NCBI RefSeq assembly: GCF_002149965.1
Contig: NZ_MSQB01000005.1
Span: 124,001 to 188,000, forward strand
Direction: 5' to 3'
DNA from: Novosphingobium panipatense
GTDB taxonomy: Bacteria > Pseudomonadota > Alphaproteobacteria > Sphingomonadales > Sphingomonadaceae
Length of the DNA: 64,000 nucleotides
The position numbers and the translations under genes are program-made. The notes under the pieces were generated by a model. It was not told the DNA's origin, searched no databases, and worked only from the letters and a program-made list of their open reading frames with translations. Below are positions 1 through 7,755 of this stretch, one piece after another. How positions within the stretch are numbered: the stretch's first letter is position 1; every line of letters starts with the position of its first letter.

Positions 1-165
1 CAGCCCGTTCTGCTGAGTCAGACGGGCATCGAAAGGTAACCGCAACACGACGCGGCCAGCGGCGACCTCCTCGAGCGACGCTCCGATATGCTGCATGAAC
101 GCCTGTCGCCCGAAGCTCTCGGTGACGCGGCTCACAAGGTCATCGTCCAACCCCGGTGTCATCAT
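1..165 (-). CDS. PaaI-type hotdog thioesterase, 3' part cut by window edge
   Basis: Fifty-five codons read leftwards off the window edge from a double ATG at 165, preceded by a strong AGGGGG ribosome binding site. The N-terminus (FGRQAFMQHIGASLEEVAAG, then RLPFDARLTQQNG) resembles the start of PaaI/YigI-type acyl-CoA thioesterases, in which a helix and the phrase 'LTQQ.G..HGG' precede the hotdog core. The core and catalytic residues lie outside the window, so the assignment rests on the N-terminal third alone. The gene is divergent from the cupin-led run and may share its regulatory region. Confidence 0.6.
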   Translation of the reverse strand, partial: MMTPGLDDDLVSRVTESFGRQAFMQHIGASLEEVAAGRVVLRLPFDARLTQQNGL

Positions 166-197
166 CACCCCCTGAAGCTCGCGGCACATGCCGAATC

Positions 198-238
198 GTG
201 AGCAATCGATACAATTATGATTGAACAGAGTGAGCAAT
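198..238. promoter_or_regulatory. Divergent regulatory region with direct repeats and a TACAATT half-site
   Basis: GTGAGCAAT occurs at 198-206 and again at 230-238, a 32-bp period, roughly three helical turns. Between them lie TACAATT (210-216) and an interrupted palindrome CAAT-N4-ATTG (212-223). TACAATT is also the half-site of the perfect inverted repeat at the start of the MocR-type gene (3249-3267). It may be where that regulator controls the divergent thioesterase and cupin genes. This is inferred from motif sharing only. Confidence 0.35.
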
Positions 239-410
239 TATGCAAGCTTTGCTCTGCCAGCAGAGCTGTCTCGAGAGCGACGGCCGAGAGGCGATCGAGG
301 GTGTGATGGATCAGAAAGTTCCTGACGCGCGAGTCGACGCGCCCAGCGAGCGGCCCGGCGTTGAGACCGCAGGCGCGAGCCGACTGCGGGCTCCTGCCGC
401 GGCTAGTGAA

Positions 411-845
411 ATGCCGCCGCGGACTAAGCCTTCCAACTATCCGGCACCATTCGCTCAGCGCATGAGTGGTCGGACGAAACGCCCGCTGGGCGATGCGTTC
501 GGCCTGTCCAACTTCGGCGTGAATCTCACGACGCTGTCGCCAGGCGCGGTTTCCGCGCTCCAGCATATCCACAGCAAGCAGGACGAGTTTGTCTATGTGG
601 TCAGCGGTGAACTCACCTTGGTGAGCGGCGCTGACCTCCACGTCATGACGGCAGGGATGTGCGTCGGCTTCCCGGCGGCGGGAACGAGCCATCATCTCGA
701 GAACCGCTCACCGCGTGAGGCGACATTCCTGGAAGTCGGTGACCGAAGCGAAGGGGACGAGGTTAGCTACCCTGCGGACGACATCACCGCTGTTCGCGAT
801 CGCAGTGGCTGGCGCTTCATGCACAAGAACGGCGAACCATACTGA
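411..845 (+). CDS. Single-domain cupin protein
   Basis: A 144-residue small cupin. Metal-binding motif 1 is seen as H52-x-H54-x4-E59-x6-G, and motif 2 around GFPAAGTSHHLEN supplies the fourth ligand (H94 or H95). It ends in the GWRFMHKNGEPY tail common to small alphaproteobacterial cupins. The frame is open back to an ATG at 240, but residues upstream of 411 look unlike the family, so the 411 ATG is preferred although it lacks a clear ribosome binding site. It lies 8 bp upstream of the PEP-mutase-family gene and is probably co-transcribed. The substrate is unknown; small cupins often act as dioxygenases, isomerases or sugar-binding proteins. Confidence 0.72.
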   Translation: MPPRTKPSNYPAPFAQRMSGRTKRPLGDAFGLSNFGVNLTTLSPGAVSALQHIHSKQDEFVYVVSGELTLVSGADLHVMTAGMCVGFPAAGTSHHLENRSPREATFLEVGDRSEGDEVSYPADDITAVRDRSGWRFMHKNGEPY

Positions 846-853
846 GGGGGATC

Positions 854-1630
854 ATGCGTACTCAAGCCGACAAAGTCCGAGCATTCAGAGCCCTACACCA
901 ACCCGGCTCGCCCGTAGTGATGCCAAACATCTGGTCTGCCGGCACCGCCATCGCCATGGCTAACGCCGGGTTCGAAGCGATCGCGACGACCAGCGGCGGG
1001 CTGGCGCTCGATCATGGCGTGCGCGACGGAGAAGTAGGCCGATTGGCTTCCGTCCTCGCCGCGACCGCAATAGCTGCCGCCGTCGACATCCCCGTTTCTG
1101 CGGATTTCGAGAACTGCTTCGGCGACAGCGCGGATGACTGCGCCTCGCTCATGGTCTCTGCGATTCGGGCGGGACTCGCTGGCGCTTCGGTCGAGGACGC
1201 ATCCGGCCGGCCCGAACAGCCTATTTACGAGCTCGACCATGCAACGGCTCGGGTGAAAGCCGCCGTCGATGCGGCGCGCGCGGCCGGCGACCTCGTAGTC
1301 ACGGCCCGTGCTGAGAACTTTCTTCATGGACGGCCGGATCTCGACGACACTGTTTCCCGGCTGAAGGCCTTTGAGGCCGCTGGTGCTGACGTTCTGTTTG
1401 CACCGGGCCTCCCTGATCTGGAGGCGATTAGAGCCGTCTGCAACGCGGTGTCGAAGCCCGTCAGCGTGATCGTCTACCCCGCGGACCCAAAGATGTCTGC
1501 AGGGGACGTGGCCAGTGTTGGCGTCGGCCGCATCAGCTTGGCCGGTTCGCTGGCACGTTTGGCCCATCAGACAATCGTAGCCGCCGCCCAGGACGTGCGA
1601 GCCGGCCTCTCGGGGAGCACTACGCCATGA
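854..1630 (+). CDS. Isocitrate lyase / PEP mutase family protein
   Basis: A 258-residue TIM-barrel enzyme of the ICL/PEPM superfamily. The N-terminus (MPNIWSAGTAIAMANAGFEAIATTSGG) matches the family. The metal-binding acidic residues appear as D84/E86 in ADFENCFGD and E114/D115 in SVEDASG. The KKCGH catalytic motif of true isocitrate lyase is absent, so it is more likely a small C-C or P-C bond lyase, decarboxylase or hydrolase such as oxaloacetate decarboxylase or 2-methylisocitrate-lyase-like proteins. GGGGGATC precedes the ATG. Its TGA overlaps the ATG of the next gene (ATGA), indicating translational coupling with the glutathione-transferase-like protein. Confidence 0.82.
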   Translation: MRTQADKVRAFRALHQPGSPVVMPNIWSAGTAIAMANAGFEAIATTSGGLALDHGVRDGEVGRLASVLAATAIAAAVDIPVSADFENCFGDSADDCASLMVSAIRAGLAGASVEDASGRPEQPIYELDHATARVKAAVDAARAAGDLVVTARAENFLHGRPDLDDTVSRLKAFEAAGADVLFAPGLPDLEAIRAVCNAVSKPVSVIVYPADPKMSAGDVASVGVGRISLAGSLARLAHQTIVAAAQDVRAGLSGSTTP

Positions 1631-2277
1631 AGCTGATCGGCATGCTTACGTCGCCCTATACCCGACGGGTCGCGATCAGCCTGACAGAAATGGGGCTGGA
1701 GTTTGAACACGTCCCCATCTCCGTCTTCTCGCATCTGGCGGAGTTCAAGGCGCTCAACCCGGTGGTGCGCGCGCCGACGCTCTTCCTCGACGACCAGACG
1801 ATGCTCACCGACTCTCATGTGATCATCGAGTATTTCGACCGCGCCGACCGCAGCCGCAGCCTCTGGCCCGAATCCGATGCCGACCTGCGCGCAGCGGCGA
1901 GCGTTCTTGGGATGGCCCAGACGACTTGCGATAAGACCGTGCAGCTCGTCTATGAGCGCGAGCTGCGACCCGCCGAGAAGCAGTTCGCCGATTGGATCGA
2001 TCGCGTCACGGGGCAGGTGAACGCTGCGTGCGAGCAACTAGAGTCGCTGGTCGAAGATGCGCCGCTGTGGCTTGAAGCCGACCGCCTGAACATGGCGGGC
2101 ATTACACTCTCGGTGGTTTGCACGTTCATGCAGAACCGCATTCCCGACATTTGGGAAAGAGGGTCGTTCGACAAACTCAACGCCTTCCGCGAAAGCGCCG
2201 AGGCGCTTCCGACGTTTCGTCGTTGGCCACACGCCAGCCTCGCCGCGCCTCTAGCTCACGCACCACTCTGGCCATGA
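1627..2277 (+). CDS. Glutathione S-transferase family protein
   Basis: A 216-residue protein with an N-terminal thioredoxin-fold domain (start MKLIGMLTSPYTRRVAISL; the SPYTRR turn occupies the usual catalytic Ser/Cys position) and the LNPVVRAPTL segment carrying the cis-proline (residues ~40-55) that contacts glutathione. An all-helical C-terminal domain follows. It belongs to the broad bacterial GST group and no class can be fixed. ATGA overlaps join it to the genes before and after. In that setting it may be a glutathione-dependent isomerase or lyase of a catabolic pathway rather than a detoxification enzyme; this is inference. Confidence 0.8.
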   Translation: MKLIGMLTSPYTRRVAISLTEMGLEFEHVPISVFSHLAEFKALNPVVRAPTLFLDDQTMLTDSHVIIEYFDRADRSRSLWPESDADLRAAASVLGMAQTTCDKTVQLVYERELRPAEKQFADWIDRVTGQVNAACEQLESLVEDAPLWLEADRLNMAGITLSVVCTFMQNRIPDIWERGSFDKLNAFRESAEALPTFRRWPHASLAAPLAHAPLWP

Positions 2278-3164
2278 AACCTCTCGGCTTCCTCGGCGTG
2301 GGGCTCATGGGGACGCCCATGGCCCTCAATCTCTTGGCGGCCGACATACCCATGTTGGTTTGGAACAGATCGCCCGGGAAGGTCAGCGAGCTTGTTGCTG
2401 CCGGCGCGACCGCAGCGGCAACACCCGCCGAGGTCTTTGCTGCCTGCGAAACCGTGATCATGATGCTTGCTACGCCCGACGCTATCGACGCTGTGCTGCA
2501 GCCGTACTCATCCGCCTTCGCCAAAATGGTCGGTGGAAAGCTCGTCATCAGCACCGGGACGGCTTCGCCAGCCTACTCAGCCCGGCTCGCGCAAGCAATC
2601 GAGCGCGCAGGTGGGCGATACGTCGAAGCGCCGGTCTCCGGCTCGAAGCAGCAGGCGCAAGACAAGCAGCTTGTGGCGATGGTCGCAGGAAGCCCTGCCG
2701 ACGTCGCCGAAGCGCGAGGGATCTTACAGCCAATCTGTCGTGAGACGTTCGATTGCGGGGCTATACCCGGCGGTCTGACGATGAAGCTGGCGGTCAACCA
2801 CTTCATGATCGTCATGGTATCGGGTCTGGCCGAGGCATTTCACTTTGCAGATGCGGCTGGCCTAGATCCAGCCGCATTCCGCGACGTGCTCGACGCGACG
2901 CCGATGGCCAGCAGCGTTTCCCGCGTCAAAGCTGGAAAACTCGCGAGCCGTGATTGGACACCGCAGGCCACAACTGCGGACGTGCTGAAGAACATTAAGC
3001 TCATCGACGACGCCATCTCGCAGGTCGGAGCGACATCGCCTTTACTCCATGCCTGCTTCGATTTGTTCGACGAGATCGTCAGCGCGGGAGAGTCCGGCGC
3101 CGATATGGCAGCAGTCGCATCTGTCTTCGACGCCCGTCGGCTTCGGGAGAAGGTCGGTGCCTAG
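2274..3164 (+). CDS. NAD(P)-dependent beta-hydroxyacid dehydrogenase (HIBADH family)
   Basis: A 296-residue protein. The Rossmann motif GFLGVGLMGTPMALNL opens the chain. The substrate segment EAPVSGSKQQAQDKQLVAMVAG lies at ~119-139, and the catalytic lysine is K171 in GGLTMKLAVNHF. These mark the 3-hydroxyisobutyrate / tartronate-semialdehyde / glyoxylate reductase family, which reversibly oxidises beta-hydroxyacids. The ATG at 2274 overlaps the GST stop (ATGA); an upstream in-frame extension was rejected because the dinucleotide fold starts here. It is the last of four apparently co-translated genes. The family label is secure; the substrate is not known. Confidence 0.87.
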   Translation: MKPLGFLGVGLMGTPMALNLLAADIPMLVWNRSPGKVSELVAAGATAAATPAEVFAACETVIMMLATPDAIDAVLQPYSSAFAKMVGGKLVISTGTASPAYSARLAQAIERAGGRYVEAPVSGSKQQAQDKQLVAMVAGSPADVAEARGILQPICRETFDCGAIPGGLTMKLAVNHFMIVMVSGLAEAFHFADAAGLDPAAFRDVLDATPMASSVSRVKAGKLASRDWTPQATTADVLKNIKLIDDAISQVGATSPLLHACFDLFDEIVSAGESGADMAAVASVFDARRLREKVGA

Positions 3165-3248
3165 CGTAAGGATGCTCCCTCCAACGGGTCCCGCAGGACC
3201 TGCCTTGCCGATTGGGGCTATGCCTTGCTTCCCCAAGCTGCGATGTAG

Positions 3249-3267
3249 TACAATTCCGAAAATTGTA
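3249..3267. promoter_or_regulatory. Probable MocR operator, perfect 7-bp inverted repeat
   Basis: TACAATT-CCGAA-AATTGTA is a perfect inverted repeat with a 5-bp spacer, 12 bp upstream of the preferred GTG start of the MocR-type regulator. GntR-family wHTH domains bind AT-rich palindromes of this size, often next to their own gene. A TACAATT half-site recurs upstream of the cupin gene at 210-216. Autoregulation is inferred. Confidence 0.5.
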
Positions 3268-3279
3268 TTGCGAGATTTT

Positions 3280-4638
3280 GTGGCTAGCGCTCAGACCCCG
3301 AAAATCCAGCTTCCGGATGTGCCAGGAGCTCTGCACGAGCGGCTTGCGATCGCCGTCGAGCAACTTATTGGCGCTCGGCGCTACCAGCCTGGCGACCGCT
3401 TGCCTACGCATCGAGAATTGGCGCAACAGGCTGGAGTCGCGATCGGAACGGTTACGAAGGCGCTCGATCTTCTCAGCGGGCGCGGCATCCTGCGGGGCGA
3501 AGTCGGCCGCGGCACCTTCGTAAATGATGTACGCATCGCACCGGTCAGCAACGGCGTCATCGACCTTGCAGTCAACGGACCGCCGCCGGTCATTCCCGAG
3601 GAGAAGTTCCGTGAAGCGGCAGAGCGGGCGATGCGCCGGTCTCTTGCCCTTCCTCATGGGGGCTACGCGGCGCAGCGCGGAACGGCGGAGCAGCGGCGAA
3701 CCTTCGCTGGATGGCTCACCCGAACTCGCCTGAAGCTCGATGAAGATGAGCTGATCGCCACCGTCGGCGTCCAGCACGGCATCTTTCTGGCGTTTCAGGA
3801 CCTGCGGCATACGTCACGCCTGATCGCGACCGAAGGCGCTACCTATCCCGGCGCCCTGGCGGCGGCGCGCGCGCTCGACATGGAGATGCTGCCGGTCCTG
3901 CATGATGACAACGGCATCGATCCTGATGACCTGGACCGCACGCTCGCGACCAGCGGCGCCAAGATCATCTATCTAACTCCGGTCTGCCACAATCCTCTCG
4001 GTTTCGAGATGGACGAAAGCCGCCGCAGAGCTGTTCTGGCCGTAGCCGAAAAGCATGATGCGTGGATCGTCGAAGACGACATCTATTCGGTTTACGCGGC
4101 GAAAGGCGGGCCGACGTTCAAGGAACTTGCGCCTTCGCGCACATACTATCTGAACAGCCTGTCGAAGTGCCTGACGCCGCTGCTCCGCGTGGGAGTGATC
4201 GCGCCGCCTGAGCAGCGGCGAGCAAGCATAGCTAAAGCTGTCGGCGCCGTCGTATGGGGGGCCTCTCCCCATGGAATGGAGATGGGATGCGCGCTCATCG
4301 AAGTTGGTGCGGACACGACCGTAGCTTCGATCCTGCGCACGGAGGCCAAAGCGCGCCTCCAACTCGCGCAGCGCGTCTTGGCGCTCGATTCCGTCCCCAT
4401 GCCCGGCGGCGCACCGCACCTGTGGCTCCCCATGCCTGCGATCCAGGCTGCGAAGCTCGCGCGCTTGTCGAGCGATCATGGCGTCCGCCTCACGCCGCCT
4501 GACGCATCCTATGTCGGTGGCGAGAGCGGAGGCGGGATCAGGCTCTCCATCATGGCCACAACGAGCCGGGACGATCTCGAGAAGGCGCTGCGAACCGTGG
4601 CGACGCTGCGCACCGAACCCGAAGAAGTGATCATCTGA
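3280..4638 (+). CDS. MocR-type regulator (GntR wHTH fused to class I aminotransferase)
   Basis: A 452-residue fusion (from GTG 3280). An N-terminal GntR winged helix spans ~15-82 (YQPGDRLPTHRELAQQAGVAIGTVTKAL, then GRGTF). An aminotransferase fold I domain follows, with N238-P239 (HNPLG), D267 (EDDIY) and the PLP-binding K296 (NSLSK). Members use PLP or its aldimine with an effector to switch transcription of nearby genes. Start choice is uncertain: the frame is open upstream, but the 3249-3267 palindrome lies there, and a TTG at 3268 is an alternative. It follows the reductase gene in the same direction and precedes the SDR by 8 bp, so it probably controls this cluster. Confidence 0.85.
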   Translation: MASAQTPKIQLPDVPGALHERLAIAVEQLIGARRYQPGDRLPTHRELAQQAGVAIGTVTKALDLLSGRGILRGEVGRGTFVNDVRIAPVSNGVIDLAVNGPPPVIPEEKFREAAERAMRRSLALPHGGYAAQRGTAEQRRTFAGWLTRTRLKLDEDELIATVGVQHGIFLAFQDLRHTSRLIATEGATYPGALAAARALDMEMLPVLHDDNGIDPDDLDRTLATSGAKIIYLTPVCHNPLGFEMDESRRRAVLAVAEKHDAWIVEDDIYSVYAAKGGPTFKELAPSRTYYLNSLSKCLTPLLRVGVIAPPEQRRASIAKAVGAVVWGASPHGMEMGCALIEVGADTTVASILRTEAKARLQLAQRVLALDSVPMPGGAPHLWLPMPAIQAAKLARLSSDHGVRLTPPDASYVGGESGGGIRLSIMATTSRDDLEKALRTVATLRTEPEEVII

Positions 4639-4646
4639 GGCATCCC

Positions 4647-5387
4647 ATGACCCAGCATGCGTTGATCGTAACAGGTGGAGGGCGCGGCATCGGTGCCGAG
4701 ATCGTGCGAGGTGCGGCCATGCGCGGCATCGCAGTGGCTTTCTCGTACCAAGCCGACGATGAGGCGGCCAACAGGCTTGTCTCCGGCCTGAAGCACGAGC
4801 ACCGTGTCATCGCCGTACGCTGTGACGTTGCCGATCCCGGAGCGGCAAGCAGATTTATGGACGAGGCCGAGAAGCAGCTCGGCCAAGTCACGATGGTAGT
4901 CAACAATGCCGGTGTCACCGGACCTCTAGGCGCTTTCGTCGATGCGACGTCGGACACGCTGAAGCGCACGTTGGACGTCAATCTTCTAGGGACGATGTGG
5001 CTTGCCCAAGAGGCGGCAAGACGCTGGCTGGCCCGCGGAACCCCGGGGCGAATGGTCAATATCTCTTCGATCGCCGCGACCCTTGGCGCACCAGGCGAGT
5101 ATGTGCACTACGCGGCGACTAAAGCGGGTGTGGAGGCATTTACGGTCGGCCTCGGCAAGGAGCTCGCTCCGAAGGGAATCCGTATCAACGCTGTCTCGCC
5201 AGGGACGGTGCTAACGGAAATCCATGCAGCGGCGGGGGAGCCCGATCGACCCGCACGCGTCGCAGCCCGGATACCGGTCGGCCGCCCGGGCGAGGCTAGC
5301 GAGATCGCGGCTGCGGTTCTCTGGTTGTTGTCCGACGAGGCTTCCTATGTGAACGCTACGGTATTGCGCGTGGCGGGCGGCCTCTAG
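4647..5387 (+). CDS. Short-chain dehydrogenase/reductase (SDR)
   Basis: A 246-residue classical SDR. The cofactor motif TGGGRGIG is at 9-16, NNAG at 86-89, the catalytic Ser at ~140-141 and Y155-x3-K159 (YAATK). The INAVSPGTVLTEIH loop is typical of FabG-like oxidoreductases. It oxidises or reduces an unknown alcohol/ketone with NAD(P)(H). Eight bases separate it from the MocR-type gene, and its stop overlaps the GTG of the YbaK-like gene. It could supply a reduction step to the pathway encoded upstream; the substrate is not identifiable from sequence. Confidence 0.85.
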   Translation: MTQHALIVTGGGRGIGAEIVRGAAMRGIAVAFSYQADDEAANRLVSGLKHEHRVIAVRCDVADPGAASRFMDEAEKQLGQVTMVVNNAGVTGPLGAFVDATSDTLKRTLDVNLLGTMWLAQEAARRWLARGTPGRMVNISSIAATLGAPGEYVHYAATKAGVEAFTVGLGKELAPKGIRINAVSPGTVLTEIHAAAGEPDRPARVAARIPVGRPGEASEIAAAVLWLLSDEASYVNATVLRVAGGL

Positions 5388-5932
5388 TGAGCGTCGAGGG
5401 CGTTCGGGAGTTTTTGCGTCAAGCGGCGCCGGATATCGAGGTCATCCGAACACGGGCGAATACGGCTACTGTCGAGGAAGCTGCCCGCGTGCATGGCGTT
5501 TCGCCATCACAGATCGCGAAGACGCTCACGCTTGAAGCCGGCGGCCGAGCGTTCCTGCTCGTCGCCGCGGGAGACGCTCGCCTAGACAACGGAAAGGCGA
5601 AGAATGCTTTTGGTGGTCGGACGAGAATGCTGCCCCGCGAGGAGGTGGAGGCGCTGACCGGCCACCCGGTTGGCGGCGTGTGTCCGTTCGGCCTGCCGTC
5701 GCCGCTCGACATCTACTGTGATGTCTCCCTGCAGGCGCACCCGTTGGTTCTGCCGGCGGCTGGTGACATCGATGCTGCGATCAAGATCAGTCCAGCGCGT
5801 TTGGCGGACATCACGAACGCAAGGTGGGTTGATGCCTGCCACGCTAAGTCCGGATCGGCTAAGGGATCAGGCCCCACGCAGCTTGAAGGCTCAGGTTACG
5901 AACGCTCCGCTGCGAACGTCGTTACGCGATAG
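5387..5932 (+). CDS. YbaK/aminoacyl-tRNA deacylase domain protein
   Basis: A 181-residue protein starting at a GTG that overlaps the SDR stop. It has the YbaK/ProX fold signature: SPSQIAKTLTLEAGGRAFLLVAAGDARLDNGKAKNAFG, then HPVGGVCPFGLPSPLDIYCD and a final WVDAC. Family members hydrolyse mischarged tRNA (for example Cys-tRNA-Pro or Ala-tRNA-Pro) in trans. The usual end lies near WVDAC (~residue 151); about 30 low-complexity residues follow here, suggesting a stop shift or readthrough into former intergenic DNA next to the tRNA-Arg gene. Coupling to an SDR is unusual and may only reflect local gene order. Confidence 0.75.
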   Translation: MSVEGVREFLRQAAPDIEVIRTRANTATVEEAARVHGVSPSQIAKTLTLEAGGRAFLLVAAGDARLDNGKAKNAFGGRTRMLPREEVEALTGHPVGGVCPFGLPSPLDIYCDVSLQAHPLVLPAAGDIDAAIKISPARLADITNARWVDACHAKSGSAKGSGPTQLEGSGYERSAANVVTR

Positions 5933-6004
5933 GCGCTCCAGCGAGCTGCCCTGCGCCTATGCAGGTGATGTAATGGTCGTCGAAGGCCATCTCGCCTTGG
6001 GAGA

Positions 6005-6081
6005 TGGCGCACCCATCAGGATTCGAACCTGAGGCCTCTACCTTCGGAGGGTAGCGCTCTATCCAGCTGAGCTATGGGTGC
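6005..6081 (-). tRNA. tRNA-Arg (anticodon CCG), CCA encoded
   Basis: Read on the minus strand, 6081 to 6005 gives acceptor GCACCCA, D-arm GCTC...GAGC, anticodon stem CTACC/GGTAG with loop CTCCGAA (anticodon CCG, codon CGG), variable AGGCC, T-arm with GGTTCGAATCC, acceptor TGGGTGC, discriminator G and an encoded CCA. All stems pair. The 3' end points towards the accessory block at 1-5932, which fits tRNA genes as integration sites. Confidence 0.95.
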
Positions 6082-6206
6082 CTGTTGCTTACGCGGTGCT
6101 TACGCGGAAAACCTGTGAGTTGGAAGCTCTACCGATGCCTCCTGCAAGCCGTTGTAAATCAACTCCTTTTTTTCATCTCTTACCGCCCATCACCCGTTGA
6201 CAGCAG

Positions 6207-6247
<41 letters not shown>

Positions 6248-6406
6248 AGTGCTGGGGCGACTAGCAGAGCAGGCGCGGCGTTTCCAGCGCCAAATCGATC
6301 CATCGTCATCATGGGCTTGGGAAAACTTTTCCGGGATGCCTTTCCCGGCGTCGGCCTCTCGTAGCAGGCGGGTTGAAAGTTCTCTCTATGTTCTTATGAT
6401 GCAGCG

Positions 6407-6916
6407 ATGGCCGAAGCTGATTCCCCTCTCTCGACGCCCCTGGCACCGCCTCTCACGTCCTTTGCCTCGGGCGATGTCGCGCGCGGGATCGGGCGGCTCT
6501 TTGCCCGGAACGACATATGGTGCCTGCCGGAAATGCCGCTGCGCTGCGGGCGGCGGGCGGACCTCATGGGCATCGACGCCAAGGGCCATGTCATCATCGT
6601 GGAGATCAAGGTTTCGCGCGCGGATCTGCTCGGCGACGGCAAGTGGACCGACTATCTCGACTATTGCGACCGCTTCTACTGGGGCCTGCCGCCTTCGCTG
6701 GACCGCGCGCCGCTGGAGACGGAACTGTTCCTGCCCGAACAGTGCGGCGTGATCGTGGCGGACGGCTACGACGCAGAGATCCTGCGCCCTGCCCCGCTGC
6801 GCCAGCTTGCCGCCGCGCGCCGCAAGGTGGAGACTGAACGCCTCGCGCGCGCCTCGCTGCGGCGGCTCGTCACCCTGGGCGATCCGCAGACTTTGCAGTG
6901 GGGCAGCGAGAACTGA
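6407..6916 (+). CDS. mmcB: MmcB family DNA repair protein
   Basis: A 169-residue protein of the MmcB (DUF1052) family, described in Caulobacter as a DNA-damage-induced gene. The core reads GIGRLFARNDIWCLPEMPLRCGRRADLMGIDAKGHVIIVEIKVSRADLLGDGKWTDYLDYCDRFYW. The D-(x)n-E-x-K arrangement (ADLMG...VEIKVS) is a PD-(D/E)XK nuclease-like active site. It is monocistronic in appearance. No LexA box was identified in the short upstream stretch. The family assignment is strong; biochemical activity is inferred. Confidence 0.85.
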   Translation: MAEADSPLSTPLAPPLTSFASGDVARGIGRLFARNDIWCLPEMPLRCGRRADLMGIDAKGHVIIVEIKVSRADLLGDGKWTDYLDYCDRFYWGLPPSLDRAPLETELFLPEQCGVIVADGYDAEILRPAPLRQLAAARRKVETERLARASLRRLVTLGDPQTLQWGSEN

Positions 6917-6974
6917 AGTGCGTCCGGGAGCGAAAGAACTCTTTCGCTCCCGCCGGCCCCATCACGATATCGCG

Positions 6975-7502
6975 TCAGGCGATCTCCTTCTCGATCCATT
7001 CGGGATAGAACGAAGGTTCGCGCTCCGACCAGCCCGATGCCGTCGCCGCCGCTTCGCTGATCGAGTGCAGCAGGATCTTGCGGCGTTCCGGCTTGATCTG
7101 GGGAAGCGCCGCCGCGCCGCAGAAGGCGCCCGGCAGCCAGGGCCGCGCCCAGCCGCCCAGCAGGCGTTCGTAGAGGAAACGGAAGGCCGAGAACGATTCG
7201 ATGCGGTCCTGCGCCAAGTCGAAAGCGGCGAGATGGAGCAGCTTGCCCATGAAGGCGCTGATATCGTCGAAGCCGAACTCGTCGGGCCGCATGTCCCGCA
7301 AGGCCGGGAATTCGGCATAGGCTTCATACTGGCTTCGGATGGAGGCTGCCTCGCCGCCGTCACGCGCCCAGAGGCCGACCGCGTCCTGCCGGCCCAGTCC
7401 CACGTCCAGGCTGCGGCGGATATAGCGCTGCTCGCAAGGCGTGAAGCTGGCGAACTCCCGCAGTTCGCTGATGGTGACGGTGGCCTTTCCCGTGTGAGTC
7501 AT
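6975..7502 (-). CDS. Conserved-looking hypothetical protein, 175 residues
   Basis: I do not recognise this family. The 175-residue product is soluble, with no signal peptide or membrane segment. The central part (DEFGFDDISAFMGKLLHLAAFDLAQDRIESFSAFRFLYERLLGGWARPWLPGAF) is helical and aromatic-rich. It ends EREPSFYPEWIEKEIA. Codon use and third-position GC fit a real gene. It stands alone between mmcB and thiG, facing mmcB. No function is proposed. Confidence 0.65.
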   Translation of the reverse strand: MTHTGKATVTISELREFASFTPCEQRYIRRSLDVGLGRQDAVGLWARDGGEAASIRSQYEAYAEFPALRDMRPDEFGFDDISAFMGKLLHLAAFDLAQDRIESFSAFRFLYERLLGGWARPWLPGAFCGAAALPQIKPERRKILLHSISEAAATASGWSEREPSFYPEWIEKEIA

Positions 7503-7650
7503 GGTCCTGATCCTCGTGACACGGAAGGACTATCCTCCCTGTCACTAAAACCACTTTCTGCCACATCGGTTGCTACAGGCTTAACTGGAAAAAGGGCTGC
7601 CCCCCATATTTCCGGCAAGATTCGCGAAGGATTTCAATTCGGGACAGATT

Positions 7651-7697
7651 GAAAGATGCCGATTTCCGTATTTTTCCTAGGAAATCGGCCCTCTTTC
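7651..7697. repeat. Long imperfect intergenic stem-loop
   Basis: GCCGATTTCC (7658-7667) pairs with GGAAATCGGC (7680-7689). The stem extends through GAAAGA (7651-7656) and TCTTTC (7692-7697) with a small asymmetry. It lies downstream of thiG on the thiG transcript side, 59 bp after the stop, but no clear U-run follows, so it may be an mRNA 3' stabiliser or repeat rather than a terminator. Confidence 0.5.
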
Positions 7698-7755
7698 AGC
7701 AATGGGAAGGATGGTCGCGGAAAATTTGTCCCGGAAAATTGGTATAGCCGAATTT

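Noticed and set aside
240..410. 57-residue N-terminal extension of the cupin protein
   Set aside because: Composition unlike the family and no ribosome binding site before 240; conserved sequence begins near 411.
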